Assembly (NCBI RefSeq): GCF_014205165.1
Contig: NZ_JACHMZ010000001.1
Coordinates: forward strand, 2,123,501-2,187,500
From: Micromonospora carbonacea
Lineage (GTDB): Bacteria; Actinomycetota; Actinomycetes; Mycobacteriales; Micromonosporaceae
Direction: 5' to 3'
DNA length: 64,000 nt
Shown in pieces: positions 9,661 through 17,783 of the stretch. Within the stretch, counting starts at the first letter, position 1. Each line of letters starts with the position of its first letter. Both the position numbers and the translations under genes were made by a program. Under the pieces are notes generated by a model. The model had not been told where the DNA came from. It did no database searches and saw only the letters and a list, made by a program, of their open reading frames with translations.

Positions 9661-10922
9661 CCACCTTCGCCAGCATCGAGCAGGCCGTCGCGGACATCGC
9701 CGCCGGCCGCCCCGTCGTCGTGGTCGACGACGCCGACCGGGAGAACGAGGGCGACCTGATCTTCGCGGCCGAGCTGGCCACCCCGGAGCTGGTCGCGTTC
9801 ATGGTCCGCTACACCTCCGGCTACGTCTGCGTGCCGCTGACCGAGGACGAGTGCGACCGGCTGGACCTGCCGCCCATGCACCACACCAACCAGGACCGCC
9901 GGGGCACCGCGTACACGGTGACGGTGGACGCCCGGGAGGGCATCGACACCGGCATCTCCGCGGCCGACCGGGCGCACACCATCCGGCTGCTCGCCGCCGC
10001 CTCCACCGAACCGACCGACCTGGCCCGGCCGGGGCACGTGGTGCCGCTGCGCGCCCGCGCCGGCGGGGTGCTGCGCCGCCCCGGGCACACCGAGGCGGCC
10101 GTCGACCTGACCCGGCTGGCCGGCCTGCGCCCGGCCGGCGTGCTCTGCGAGCTGGTCAACGACGACGGCACCATGATGCGCCTGCCGGACCTGGAGAAGT
10201 TCTGCGCCGAGCACGGCCTGACCCTGGTCACCATCGCCGACCTGATCACCTACCGGCGGCGCACCGAGAAGCAGGTCGAGCAGGTCGCGGCGGCCCGGAT
10301 GCCCACCCCGCACGGGGTGTTCACGGCCTTCGGCTACCGCGCCGAGCACGACCCGGCCGAGCACGTCGCCCTGGTCATGGGCGACCTCGGCGACGGGCGG
10401 GACGTGCTGGTGCGGGTGCACTCCGAGTGCCTCACCGGCGACACGTTCGGCTCGCTGCGCTGCGACTGCGGCCCGCAGTTGCAGGCCGCGCTGGCCCGCG
10501 TCGCCGCGGAAGGGCGCGGGGTGGTGCTCTACGTGCGCGGGCACGAGGGGCGGGGGATCGGCCTGCTGCACAAGCTGCGGGCGTACCAGTTGCAGGACCT
10601 GGGCCGCGACACCGTCGACGCGAACCTCGACCTGGGGCTGCCGGCCGACGCCCGCGACTACGGCACCGGCGCGCAGATCCTGCACGACCTGGGCGTGCGG
10701 TCGATGCGGCTGCTGACGAACAACCCGGCCAAGCGGGCCGGGCTGGAGGGGTACGGCCTGACCGTCACCGGCCGCGAGTCGCTGCCGATCCGGCCGCACC
10801 CGGAGAACGTGCGCTACCTGCGCACCAAGCGGGACCGCATGGGTCACCTGCTGGGCGAGTTGGACGAGACGACCGAGGGGCCGCTGGGCCGCCCGGTGGC
10901 GAGCGACGAGATCGGAGCGTAG
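9657..10922 (+). CDS. ribBA: 3,4-dihydroxy-2-butanone-4-phosphate synthase / GTP cyclohydrolase II
   Basis: Makes both precursors of riboflavin: dihydroxybutanone phosphate from ribulose 5-phosphate, and the pyrimidine from GTP. Residues 1-200 are the RibB domain ([28 protein letters not shown]). Residues 205-400 are the RibA domain with the zinc site [19 protein letters not shown] and the GTP-handling [10 protein letters not shown]. 421 residues from ATG 9657, which overlaps the ribM stop (ATGA). Both active sites look intact, so this one gene supplies both branch inputs. Confidence 0.96.
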   Translation: MTTFASIEQAVADIAAGRPVVVVDDADRENEGDLIFAAELATPELVAFMVRYTSGYVCVPLTEDECDRLDLPPMHHTNQDRRGTAYTVTVDAREGIDTGISAADRAHTIRLLAAASTEPTDLARPGHVVPLRARAGGVLRRPGHTEAAVDLTRLAGLRPAGVLCELVNDDGTMMRLPDLEKFCAEHGLTLVTIADLITYRRRTEKQVEQVAAARMPTPHGVFTAFGYRAEHDPAEHVALVMGDLGDGRDVLVRVHSECLTGDTFGSLRCDCGPQLQAALARVAAEGRGVVLYVRGHEGRGIGLLHKLRAYQLQDLGRDTVDANLDLGLPADARDYGTGAQILHDLGVRSMRLLTNNPAKRAGLEGYGLTVTGRESLPIRPHPENVRYLRTKRDRMGHLLGELDETTEGPLGRPVASDEIGA

Positions 10923-10926
10923 GGCG

Positions 10927-11427
10927 ATGGCGGGTTTCGGTGAGCCGGGGGTGGCGGCGGTCGACGCCGCCGGGATGACGGTCGGCGTCGTCGCCGCCCG
11001 CTGGCACGGTGAGCTGACCGACCACATGCTCGACCGGGCGGTGGCCGCCGCGCAGGCGTGCGGGGCGCGGGCCGTGGTGGCCCGGGTCGCCGGCTCGGTG
11101 GAGCTGCCGGTGGTGGCGCAGGCGATGGCCCGCCGCTTCGACGTGGTGGTCGCCCTCGGCGTGGTGGTGCGCGGGGCCACCGCCCACTTCGACTACGTGT
11201 GCAAGTCGGTCACCGAGGGGCTGACCCGGGTCGCCCTCGACGAGGGCAAGCCGGTGGCGCACGGCGTGCTCACGGTCGACACGATCGAGCAGGCCCGGGA
11301 CCGGGCCGGGCTGCCCGGCTCCGCCGAGGACAAGGGCTGGTCGGCGACGGTGGCGGCGCTGGACGCGGCGCTGGCGGTACGCGGCCTGGACGCGGCGGCG
11401 GCCCACCGGGTCGGCTTCGGCCACTGA
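10927..11427 (+). CDS. ribH: 6,7-dimethyl-8-ribityllumazine synthase
   Basis: Condenses the RibBA and RibD products to lumazine. 166 residues. Characteristic segments are VGVVAARWHGELTDHML, a slightly altered substrate loop VAGSVELPVVAQ, and VVRGATAHFDYVC with the catalytic His. The C-terminus continues about 10 residues beyond the usual end (LDAAAAHRVGFGH). Last gene of the rib operon, 4 nt after ribBA. No clear hairpin terminator follows; instead there is a G-rich tract and then a long palindrome. Confidence 0.95.
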   Translation: MAGFGEPGVAAVDAAGMTVGVVAARWHGELTDHMLDRAVAAAQACGARAVVARVAGSVELPVVAQAMARRFDVVVALGVVVRGATAHFDYVCKSVTEGLTRVALDEGKPVAHGVLTVDTIEQARDRAGLPGSAEDKGWSATVAALDAALAVRGLDAAAAHRVGFGH

Positions 11428-11466
11428 CCCGCCCGGTCTGCTGGGCTGGGCGGGGGCAGCCTGGCT

Positions 11467-11488
11467 GGGCTGGGCTGGGCTGGGCGGG
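11467..11488 (+). repeat. Potential G-quadruplex tract after ribH
   Basis: Five GGG runs (11467-11469, 11472-11474, 11477-11479, 11482-11484, 11486-11488) separated by CT, CT, CT and C, built from tandem GGGCT units. A second G-rich stretch follows at 11492-11517. It lies 40 nt after the ribH stop on the coding strand, so an RNA or DNA quadruplex could form at the 3' end of the rib operon. Confidence 0.6.
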
Positions 11489-11530
11489 CGTTGGGCGTCG
11501 GGCGGGGCGGGGCGGGCGTTTGGGCGTCGC

Positions 11531-11587
11531 CATGTCGGCGACATGGCGGTATCAGCGGGCCCGGGATACCGCCATGTCGCCGACATG
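11531..11587. repeat. Perfect 23-bp inverted repeat
   Basis: Left arm 11531-11553 and right arm 11565-11587 are exact reverse complements around an 11-nt GC-rich loop. Each arm itself holds a shorter dyad (CATGTCG then CGACATG with one base between). It lies between the convergent ribH and the 79-residue ORF, so it could terminate both. Part of the arm (GGCGACATGGCGGTATC) nearly recurs in the promoter of the HTH gene at 13162. Confidence 0.75.
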
Positions 11588-11617
11588 ACGCGAGCGTCGG
11601 GCGTGTGCGGCTCCGGA

Positions 11618-11857
11618 TCAGCCGGTCTCCCGGGGGCCGTCCTGGCCGGGCTCGTCGGGCCGGGCCGTGGCGCTCCACAGGTGCACTTCCATGGCGGCGC
11701 GCAGGACGTCGCGGGCGGCGGCGGCCACCGGGCAGTCCGCTGTTCGGCAGGCCGGGCAGCGGCCGTCGGGGGCGGGTTGGTGGTGGCGCAGGACCCAGCG
11801 GGCGGTGAGGATGAGCCGGTTGCGGATCTGGGCCAGGGACAGGAACGGCGCGGTCAT
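11618..11857 (-). CDS. Small Cys-containing protein, function unknown
   Basis: 79 residues. ATG at 11857 is 2 nt after the stop of the upstream regulator gene, so it is probably co-transcribed with it. An N-terminal amphipathic stretch (LAQIRNRLILTARWVLRHH) is followed by a CPACRTADC cluster that could bind metal, then an acidic/Pro tail. It was not recognised. Small Cys-x2-Cys proteins next to XRE-type regulators are common in actinobacteria, but no function can be assigned. Confidence 0.6.
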   Translation of the reverse strand: MTAPFLSLAQIRNRLILTARWVLRHHQPAPDGRCPACRTADCPVAAAARDVLRAAMEVHLWSATARPDEPGQDGPRETG

Positions 11858-11859
11858 CC

Positions 11860-12870
11860 TCAGCCCACCCCGATGGCGGCGGCGAGGTGGATGATGATCG
11901 CCGGGGCGGCCGGGTCGCGGGCGACCTGGGCGAGGACGTCGCGGCCGGCGGGTCGGTGGCGGATCTCGGCCGGCGCGATCCGATCGGCCTCCATCAGGGC
12001 CCGGCCAGCGCCGATCGGATCGCCAGCCTGAAGGTACGCGCGGGCGGCGTCGAGCAGATGCGCGGCGCGGTGTTCGGTGGGCAGCCACCGCCAGCCGTCC
12101 TGGGTGGTCGCCTTCTCGTGCCGGGCCACGGCATCCGCGCTGTCGCCCCACTCCACGGCGGCGGCGACGCGGGCCACCTCCACCGCCGTCGGCCCGAACC
12201 CGGTGCGGTGATGGTCGTGCCCGTCGCCGACCCGGTCCGCCATGGCGGCGGCCTCGTCGAGCAGATCGGCCGCCGCCATGGCGTCACCGTCGCACGCTGC
12301 GGCCAGCGCCGCCTGGACGAGCAGGGTTCCGCACAACGACAACTCCGGGGCACCCAACTTCACCAGCAGCGACGCCGTGATCCGGTACGCCCCCACCAGC
12401 GGCACCCGACCCGCCACCGGGTCAGCAGCATGGGCGCGCTCCACGTCGGCCAGCAACTCCGGCAACAACTCGGCGACCCGTGGGTAGCGGGCATGCTGGA
12501 ACGTGATCCAGGCGTGCGCCACCTGCCGGGCCACCTGCACAGCCGGCAACACCGGCCGTCCGGCCGCCGCGCGACCGAGGGGAACCTCGTACCGGGACAA
12601 CGCCGCCCGGATCCGCTCGACCCCGGCGGCCCGCTCGATCACCCCGGCGGGCTCGACGCCCCGCCCCAGCAGCACCGCCGCGTCGATCCGCAGCACTGCG
12701 GCAACCTCCCGAAGCGTCGACACCCGGTCCAGAGCACGGACACCCCGCTCGACCTTGTCCATTCAACTCTTCGACTTCCCCAACCGGTCGGCGAACACCT
12801 GCTGCGACAGCCTGCGCCGCCCCCGCCAGTACGCCACCCGCCGCCCGACCGGCAGCCGATCACCGTCCAC
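11860..12870 (-). pseudogene. XRE-family transcriptional regulator interrupted by an in-frame TGA
   Basis: Read from GTG 12870, the frame encodes an HTH region (VGRRVAYWRGRRRLSQQVFADRLGKSKS), then TGA at 12763-12765, then immediately ATG and MDKVERGVRALDRVSTLREVAAVL. In related actinobacterial regulators this junction reads KSKSWMDKVERG, so one G-to-A change turned Trp TGG into TGA. The downstream 300 codons (to 11860) are an intact, GC3-rich, TPR-like helical domain. ATG directly follows the stop, so the C-terminal part could still be made by reinitiation, but it would lack the DNA-binding helix. A sequencing error or a recent nonsense mutation are both possible. Confidence 0.7.
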
Positions 12871-13030
12871 GCCGCCACCGCCGGTCCGGCACCGCCCGAG
12901 TCGTCTCCTCGACCGGTATCCGATCCGCCTCGGCCTGGGCGAGGATCCGCCGCCTCGCCGCCTCCCGCTCGGCGGCCTCCGCCTGTCTCCTCGGCTCACT
13001 GGCGGCCCGTCGCCGTGACTGCGCATCGCT
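12860..13030 (-). CDS. Small charged ORF upstream of the XRE gene (start uncertain)
   Basis: The frame ending at 12860 reads RRQAEAAEREAARRRILAQAEADRIPVEETTRAVPDRRWRRGR and has a strongly GC-biased third codon position, which suggests real coding. No ATG or GTG lies in this frame near the good ribosome-binding site at about 13015-13030 (GGAGGTAGCGATG); that ATG is in another frame. Either the start is non-standard or a frameshift is present. It overlaps the GTG of the XRE gene by 11 bases. Function unknown; predicted helical and highly basic. Confidence 0.3.
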   Translation of the reverse strand, partial: SDAQSRRRAASEPRRQAEAAEREAARRRILAQAEADRIPVEETTRAVPDRRWRRGR

Positions 13031-13134
13031 ACCTCCGTCGGCGCGGCGGCAACATGCCGGCGCGCCACCAACGATGACGTCGCAAGGTCGCCGGACGCGA
13101 CGGCGCACGCCACGACAATCCAGACACATCGGGG

Positions 13135-13161
13135 GCGACATTCCGGCGACATGCCGCTATC
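13135..13161 (+). promoter_or_regulatory. Direct-repeat operator/promoter of the HTH gene
   Basis: GCGACAT occurs at 13135-13141 and again at 13146-13152, spaced 11 bp (one helical turn). It is followed by GCCGCTATC directly before GTG 13162. The stretch 13145-13161 matches 15 of 17 bases of the palindrome arm at 11537-11553. Probably an autoregulatory site, possibly of a leaderless promoter. Confidence 0.4.
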
Positions 13162-13920
13162 GTGGCGGGCATGAGCACCCCGAACACCGCCCTGCGCGCC
13201 GTTCGCACCGGGATGCGCATGAGCCAGGACGACTTCGCCCGCGCGCTCCAGGCCGCCGGCCACCGCGTCGGCGAGCCCAACGACGCCAACAAGCGACTCG
13301 TCCAACGCTGGGAGTCCGGCGCGATCGCCGCACCGCGCCCCGTCTACGCCCGCGCGCTGGAGGTGGTCACCGGCCTGCCCATCTCGCTGCTCGGCTTCGC
13401 GGCGGTGCCGGGCGAACATGTCACCCAGGACCAGCACGGCGGCCACGACCTGACCTCACCCATGTCCAGCCTGGCCACGCCGACGCCGAGGTCCAGCCCA
13501 GCCGCAGCCCACAGGTCGTACGAGGGTGTGTGGCTCAGCCGCTACCAGTACCACTCCAGCGGTCGCGGCGACTCGTTCGCCGGGCAGCACTTCGTGGTGC
13601 TGCTTCAACACGGCGACCGGTTGACCGCGCGCAGCCTGCCCGGCTCGGCGGCATCGTCGCTCTCCCTGGACCTCACCGTGGACGGCGCTGTCGTCACCGG
13701 CACGTGGGTGGAGCAGACCGACCCGACGGGCTACTACCGGGGAGCCCGATACCACGGCGCGATCCAACTGCTGGCCGAGCCCACCGGCCGACGGATGGCC
13801 GGAAAGTGGGTCGGGTTCGGCAAGGACATGGACGTCAACACCGGCCCGTGGGAACTCGTCTTCCGCGACGCCTCGACATCCAAGGCGACCCTCGATCGCT
13901 ACAACACGTCACCGGCGTAG
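13162..13920 (+). CDS. Helix-turn-helix regulator with C-terminal sensor-like domain
   Basis: 252 residues. Residues about 8-75 form an XRE-like HTH (RTGMRMSQDDFARALQAAG, then NDANKRLVQRWESGAIAAPRPVYARALEVVTGLP). After a Ser/Thr/Pro/Ala linker (about 90-115) comes a beta-rich domain (SYEGVWLSRYQYHSSGRG, HFVVLLQHGDRLTARSLPGS, GTWVEQTDPTGYYRGARYHGAIQLL). This second half resembles small ligand-binding beta barrels, but I cannot name a ligand. The start is GTG 13162 or ATG 13171. Divergent from the broken XRE operon. Confidence 0.75.
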   Translation: MAGMSTPNTALRAVRTGMRMSQDDFARALQAAGHRVGEPNDANKRLVQRWESGAIAAPRPVYARALEVVTGLPISLLGFAAVPGEHVTQDQHGGHDLTSPMSSLATPTPRSSPAAAHRSYEGVWLSRYQYHSSGRGDSFAGQHFVVLLQHGDRLTARSLPGSAASSLSLDLTVDGAVVTGTWVEQTDPTGYYRGARYHGAIQLLAEPTGRRMAGKWVGFGKDMDVNTGPWELVFRDASTSKATLDRYNTSPA

Positions 13921-13987
13921 CACATCGAGTTCTTTTTGTCGTCTATGCCCTGAAGAGGCAGGGCATCACCGGCACGGGGAGGGACAG

Positions 13988-14566
13988 ATGAGCGAGGATC
14001 AGTACGCCGCCGCGATGAGGTTCATCTTCGAGGCCGGCGTCCTCAAGCGCGCCGCCCGCACCGGCTGGTGGTTCGCCGGGGTCAAGCATCCCGAGACCAT
14101 CGCCGAGCACTCCCACCGCACCGCCCTGATCGGCATGATCCTCGCCGCCATGGAAGGGGCCGACCCCGCCCGCGTCACCATGCTCTGCGTCCTGCACGAC
14201 ACCCAGGAAACCCGCACCACCGACCTGCCCCACATCGCCAAGCGCTACCTCACCGCCGCCCCCAACACCGCCATCACCGCAGACCAGGTCGCCGGCTGCC
14301 CACCCGCCGTCACCGACACCATCACCGCCGCCGTCACCGAGTACGAAGCCGGTGAAACCCTCGACGCCATCGTCGCCCGCGACGCGGACAAACTGGAGTG
14401 CCTTGTCCAAGCCGTCGAGTACCGCCATCAGGGCATCGACAACGTCCAGCGCTGGATCGACAGCAGCCGCGCCGCGCTCCGGACCAACTCCGCCCACCGC
14501 CTCGCCGACACCGCACTCGCCGGTTCACCCTTGGCCTGGCTCACACCGCCCCCGAAGCCGGCGTAG
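13988..14566 (+). CDS. HD-domain phosphohydrolase (YfbR-like)
   Basis: 192 residues with the metal-binding set of HD enzymes: H in AEHSHRTA, the HD pair in LHDTQE, and the distal D in ARDADKLE. Closest in layout to YfbR-type 5'-deoxynucleotidases and HDDC2 proteins, which act on (deoxy)nucleoside monophosphates. The substrate is inferred from the family only. GGGGAGGGACAG precedes the ATG. A perfect 7-bp hairpin (13946-13952 with 13959-13965) after a T-rich stretch lies upstream, between it and the HTH gene. Confidence 0.82.
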   Translation: MSEDQYAAAMRFIFEAGVLKRAARTGWWFAGVKHPETIAEHSHRTALIGMILAAMEGADPARVTMLCVLHDTQETRTTDLPHIAKRYLTAAPNTAITADQVAGCPPAVTDTITAAVTEYEAGETLDAIVARDADKLECLVQAVEYRHQGIDNVQRWIDSSRAALRTNSAHRLADTALAGSPLAWLTPPPKPA

Positions 14567-14692
14567 CTGACCCCCGCCCATCTGGCGACCGCCGCGGTGT
14601 CGAGCTCGTCCAGCCTGGCTTGATGCCGGCCACCCACATGACGAACCCATGGGTCTTGGGGATGGAACGTGAACTTTGGTGAGGCTCCGTCC

Positions 14693-14857
14693 ATGCGGGT
14701 GTATGTGGGATTCGTGTGGATGGCAGACCAGCCCGGCATTCGCCTGCGCCTTCGTGCCCGATCTCCCGAGGACGCGAGGGCTCGCGTCGTCGAGGAGCAC
14801 GGGGAGGGCCACGTCATCTCGCTCTGGAGCGAGGAGGACGCCTCGAAGCCGCGATAG
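14693..14857 (+). CDS. Small hypothetical protein
   Basis: 54 residues: MRVYVGFVWMADQPG, then a helix-rich acidic/basic segment (ARSPEDARARVVEEHGEG) ending SLWSEEDASKPR. ATG 14693 has GGTGAGG 8 nt upstream; an in-frame GTG at 14669 would add 8 residues. Codon usage is less GC-biased than that of its neighbours, like other genes of this variable segment. Function unknown. Confidence 0.5.
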   Translation: MRVYVGFVWMADQPGIRLRLRARSPEDARARVVEEHGEGHVISLWSEEDASKPR

Positions 14858-14877
14858 GAGAGCGTGCCTCTCAACCG

Positions 14878-15621
14878 TCAGAGGCGGCCCGCCTCGATGA
14901 TGCGGCGCAGGAACTGGCGGGTGCGGGGCTCGGTGGGGTCGCCGAGCACCCGTTCCGGCGGGCCGGACTCGACGACCCGCCCGCCGTCGAGGAAGCACAC
15001 CTGGTCGGCGACCTCGCGGGCGAAGCCCATCTCGTGGGTGGCCAGCACCATCGTCATCCCGTCGGCCTTCAGCTCGCGGACCAGGGCCAGCACCTCGCCG
15101 ACCAGTTCCGGGTCCAGCGCCGAGGTGACCTCGTCGAGCAGCATGAGCCGGGGCGAGTTGGCCAGCGCCCGGACGATCGCCACCCGCTGCTGCTGCCCGC
15201 CGGAGAGCCGGTCGGGGTAGGCGTTCGCCTTGGCCCCCAGCCCGACCCGGTCGAGCAACTCCCGGGCCTGCGCCTCCGCCTCTGGGCGGGGCCGCCGGTG
15301 CACCCGCACCGGGGCGAGGGTGACGTTGTCCAGCACGCTCAGGTGCGGGAACAGGTTGTACGCCTGGAAGACCATCCCGATGCGCCGGCGCACCCGGTCG
15401 GGGTCGACCCGGGGGTCGGAGATGTCCTGGCCGTCCAGCTCGATGGTGCCGTCGTCCAGCTCTTCGAGCAGGTTGACGCAGCGCAGCAGCGTGGACTTGC
15501 CCGACCCGGACGCGCCGATCAGCGCCACCACCCGGTGCTCGTCGACGCTGAGGTCGAGCCCGTCGAGCACCACGTGACCGCCGAAGGTCTTGCGCAGCCC
15601 CCGGCACCGCAGCAGGCTCAT
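14878..15621 (-). CDS. Polar amino-acid ABC transporter ATP-binding protein
   Basis: 247-residue ABC ATPase of the GlnQ/HisP class. It has Walker A GASGSGKST, Q-loop VFQAYNLFPH, signature LSGGQQQR, Walker B LMLLDEVTSALDPE and the switch His in ATHEMGFA. It energises the permease encoded directly upstream (2 nt gap) and fed by the binding protein before that. The HLSVLDNVTLAPV region and the length are typical of the PAAT family (glutamine, glutamate, histidine, arginine). The exact amino acid cannot be read from sequence. Confidence 0.93.
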   Translation of the reverse strand: MSLLRCRGLRKTFGGHVVLDGLDLSVDEHRVVALIGASGSGKSTLLRCVNLLEELDDGTIELDGQDISDPRVDPDRVRRRIGMVFQAYNLFPHLSVLDNVTLAPVRVHRRPRPEAEAQARELLDRVGLGAKANAYPDRLSGGQQQRVAIVRALANSPRLMLLDEVTSALDPELVGEVLALVRELKADGMTMVLATHEMGFAREVADQVCFLDGGRVVESGPPERVLGDPTEPRTRQFLRRIIEAGRL

Positions 15622-15623
15622 CG

Positions 15624-16469
15624 TCAGCCCCTTCCCTGTCGGCGGGCCGCGCGCAGCGTCACCCAGTCGGTGACGGCGATCAGCGGGATCGCGAGCAGCA
15701 CGAACAGCGCCCCGGCCACGATGTACGGGGTGTAGTTGAACGTCTCGGCGGTGGCGATCTGCGCGGCGCGTACCGCGTCGATCGGCCCGGCGAGGGAGAC
15801 CAGCCCGACGTCCTTCTGCAACGCGACCACGTCGTTGAGCAGGGGCGGGGCCACCCGGCGGACGGCCTGCGGCAGCACCACGTGCCGCATCGTCTGCCGG
15901 TAGGTCAGCCCGAGCGAGCGGGCCGCCGCGAGCTGGCTGGGGTGCACGGACTCGATGCCGGCCCGGAACACCTCGGCCAGGTAGCCGCCGTAGGTGAGCA
16001 CCAGCGCCAGCCCGCCGAGCACCAGCACCGGCGGCATGCCCTGCAACCGCAGGCCGGGCACGCCGAGGGTGAGCACGTACAGCACGATGATCAGCGGCAG
16101 GCCCCGGAACGTGTACGTGTAGCCGGCCGCGAGGGCCCGGACCGGGAAGAAGACCGGGCCCCGCAGCGTGCGCAGGATCGCCACGAGCAGGCCGAGCAGC
16201 AGCGCCCCGGCCGCGCAGCAGACCAGCAGCCGCACGTTGAGCCAGAGCCCGTCGAGCACCTCGGGCAGCGCGTCCCGGGCGATCGCCGGGTCGGCGAAGG
16301 ACGCGCGGACCCGGTCCCAGCCGGGCGCGCCGGTGACCGCGACGACGAGCAGCGTGCCGAGCGCGGCCGTGGAGGCGGCGGCGACCAGCACGCTGGTGAC
16401 GGTCTGGCGGCGGCGGTGGGCCTGCCGCCGCCGCTGCGCCGCGGAGGGTTCGTGCGGTGCGAGGATCAC
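15624..16469 (-). CDS. Polar amino-acid ABC transporter permease
   Basis: 281 residues with about five to six membrane segments. It has the EAA coupling loop (AARSLGLTYRQTMRHVVLPQAVRRVAPPLLND) that contacts the ATPase, and TFRGLPLIIVLYV typical of HisM/GlnP proteins. The GTG start at 16469 overlaps the binding-protein stop (GTGA). Only one permease is present, so it probably forms a homodimer. A basic N-terminal tail (QRRRQAHRRRQ) faces the cytosol. Confidence 0.92.
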   Translation of the reverse strand: MILAPHEPSAAQRRRQAHRRRQTVTSVLVAAASTAALGTLLVVAVTGAPGWDRVRASFADPAIARDALPEVLDGLWLNVRLLVCCAAGALLLGLLVAILRTLRGPVFFPVRALAAGYTYTFRGLPLIIVLYVLTLGVPGLRLQGMPPVLVLGGLALVLTYGGYLAEVFRAGIESVHPSQLAAARSLGLTYRQTMRHVVLPQAVRRVAPPLLNDVVALQKDVGLVSLAGPIDAVRAAQIATAETFNYTPYIVAGALFVLLAIPLIAVTDWVTLRAARRQGRG

Positions 16470-17341
16470 TTCAGCTCGTACGCCCCCGCGACCTGGGTCA
16501 GCCACTTCTGCTCCAGCTTCTTGAGCGTGCCGTCGGCGGTGAGCTGGCCGACCGCGCCGCTGAGGCAGGGGGTGAGGGGCGAGTTGTGGTCCAGCAGCAG
16601 CCCGAACACCTCGGGCGTGCCGACCTGCGGCAGCTGCCCGACGACCGTCGCGTCGGTGATCTCCGCGCCGGTGATGTAGAACGCGGTCGGCAGGTCCACC
16701 ACGAGGCCGTCGATCTGCCCGTTCTGGAGCGCCTTCTTGGCGTCGTCGTTGCTGTTGTAGACCTGTGGCTTGGTCTTCGGCTTGATGACGTCGGTGATCG
16801 CCTGGTAGCTGGTGGTGCCGACCTGCGCGCCCAGCCTGGCGTCCCGCAGGTCGGCCAGCGTCGTCTTGCCGGCGATCTTCGCGGACTTCCGCGCGATCAC
16901 GGCCTGCCGGACCAGGTAGTAGGGCCCGGTGAAGTCGACCGCCTTCTTGCGCTCCTCGGTGATGGAGAACTGGTTGATGTCGAAGTCGAACTCCTTGGGG
17001 CCGGGGGCGACGGCGACGTCGAACTTCACCCGGGTCCAGGTGACGTCGGCGCGGTCGTACCCGAGCTTCTCGGCCACCGCGTAGGCCACCGCGGCCTCGA
17101 AGCCCTCGCCGGTCTCCGGCTTGTTGCCGACGAACCACGGCTCGTACGCCGGCTCGTCGGTGGCGATGGTGAGCTTGCCCGGGGTCCGGGTGGGCAGCTT
17201 GTCCTTCAGGCAGTCCGGGCCGGCGGTGGCGGCGGGGGTGGGGGCGGTGACGGGGGTGGCGTCGTCCTGGGGCGCGCAGGCGGCCACCGCGAGGAGGACG
17301 GTGCCGGCGGCGGCGAGCGCGACGGTGCGGGAGCTGAGCAT
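16466..17341 (-). CDS. Amino-acid ABC transporter substrate-binding lipoprotein
   Basis: 291 residues. The lipoprotein signal MLSSRTVALAAAGTVLLAVAAC has the lipobox Cys at 22. The mature part is a family 3 solute-binding protein: LTIATDEPAYEPW, GFEAAVAYAVAEKLG, FDFDINQFSITEERKKAVDFTGPYY, LGAQVGTTSYQAI, DGLVVDLPTAFYI. Membrane-anchored receptor for the permease/ATPase encoded downstream. First gene of its operon, divergent from hisE across 131 bp. Confidence 0.92.
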   Translation of the reverse strand: MLSSRTVALAAAGTVLLAVAACAPQDDATPVTAPTPAATAGPDCLKDKLPTRTPGKLTIATDEPAYEPWFVGNKPETGEGFEAAVAYAVAEKLGYDRADVTWTRVKFDVAVAPGPKEFDFDINQFSITEERKKAVDFTGPYYLVRQAVIARKSAKIAGKTTLADLRDARLGAQVGTTSYQAITDVIKPKTKPQVYNSNDDAKKALQNGQIDGLVVDLPTAFYITGAEITDATVVGQLPQVGTPEVFGLLLDHNSPLTPCLSGAVGQLTADGTLKKLEQKWLTQVAGAYELK

Positions 17342-17472
17342 GGCGGACAGCGTAGAGCCATCGACGGCCGTCGCGCAGGTGTGTCCCGCCGCCGTGGCGG
17401 GGGATCCGGGCCGGTGGGACCGGCGGACCCGCCGCGCGCCGGGCCGGGCGGGTGCTGGAAGAATCGCACCCC

Positions 17473-17736
17473 GTGAAGACGTTCGAGGAGTTGTTCGCCG
17501 AGCTGCAGGCCAAGGCCGCTGCCGGCACCCCCGGCTCGGGCACGGTGGCCGCGCTGGAGAAGGGGGTGCACTTCATCGGCAAGAAGGTCGTCGAGGAGGC
17601 GGCCGAGTCGTGGATGGCGGCCGAGCACGAGGGCCCGGAGCGGGCGGCCGAGGAGATCTCCCAGCTGCTCTACCAGGCGCAGGTGCTGATGCTGGCCACC
17701 GGGCTGGAGCTGAAGGACGTCTACCGACATCTGTGA
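17473..17736 (+). CDS. hisE: Phosphoribosyl-ATP pyrophosphatase
   Basis: Second step of histidine synthesis: hydrolyses phosphoribosyl-ATP to phosphoribosyl-AMP. 87 residues, the usual actinobacterial length. It begins [12 protein letters not shown] and has the MazG-like helices with [22 protein letters not shown] and [14 protein letters not shown] (acidic metal ligands). I chose GTG 17473; an in-frame GTG at 17452 would add seven atypical residues. hisG follows after 47 nt. The hisE-hisG pairing away from the main his operon is typical of actinobacteria. Confidence 0.95.
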   Translation: MKTFEELFAELQAKAAAGTPGSGTVAALEKGVHFIGKKVVEEAAESWMAAEHEGPERAAEEISQLLYQAQVLMLATGLELKDVYRHL

Positions 17737-17783
17737 GTGCGCCGTCCGCTGATCATCTCCACCGATCGAGGGAGCACTCCGTC

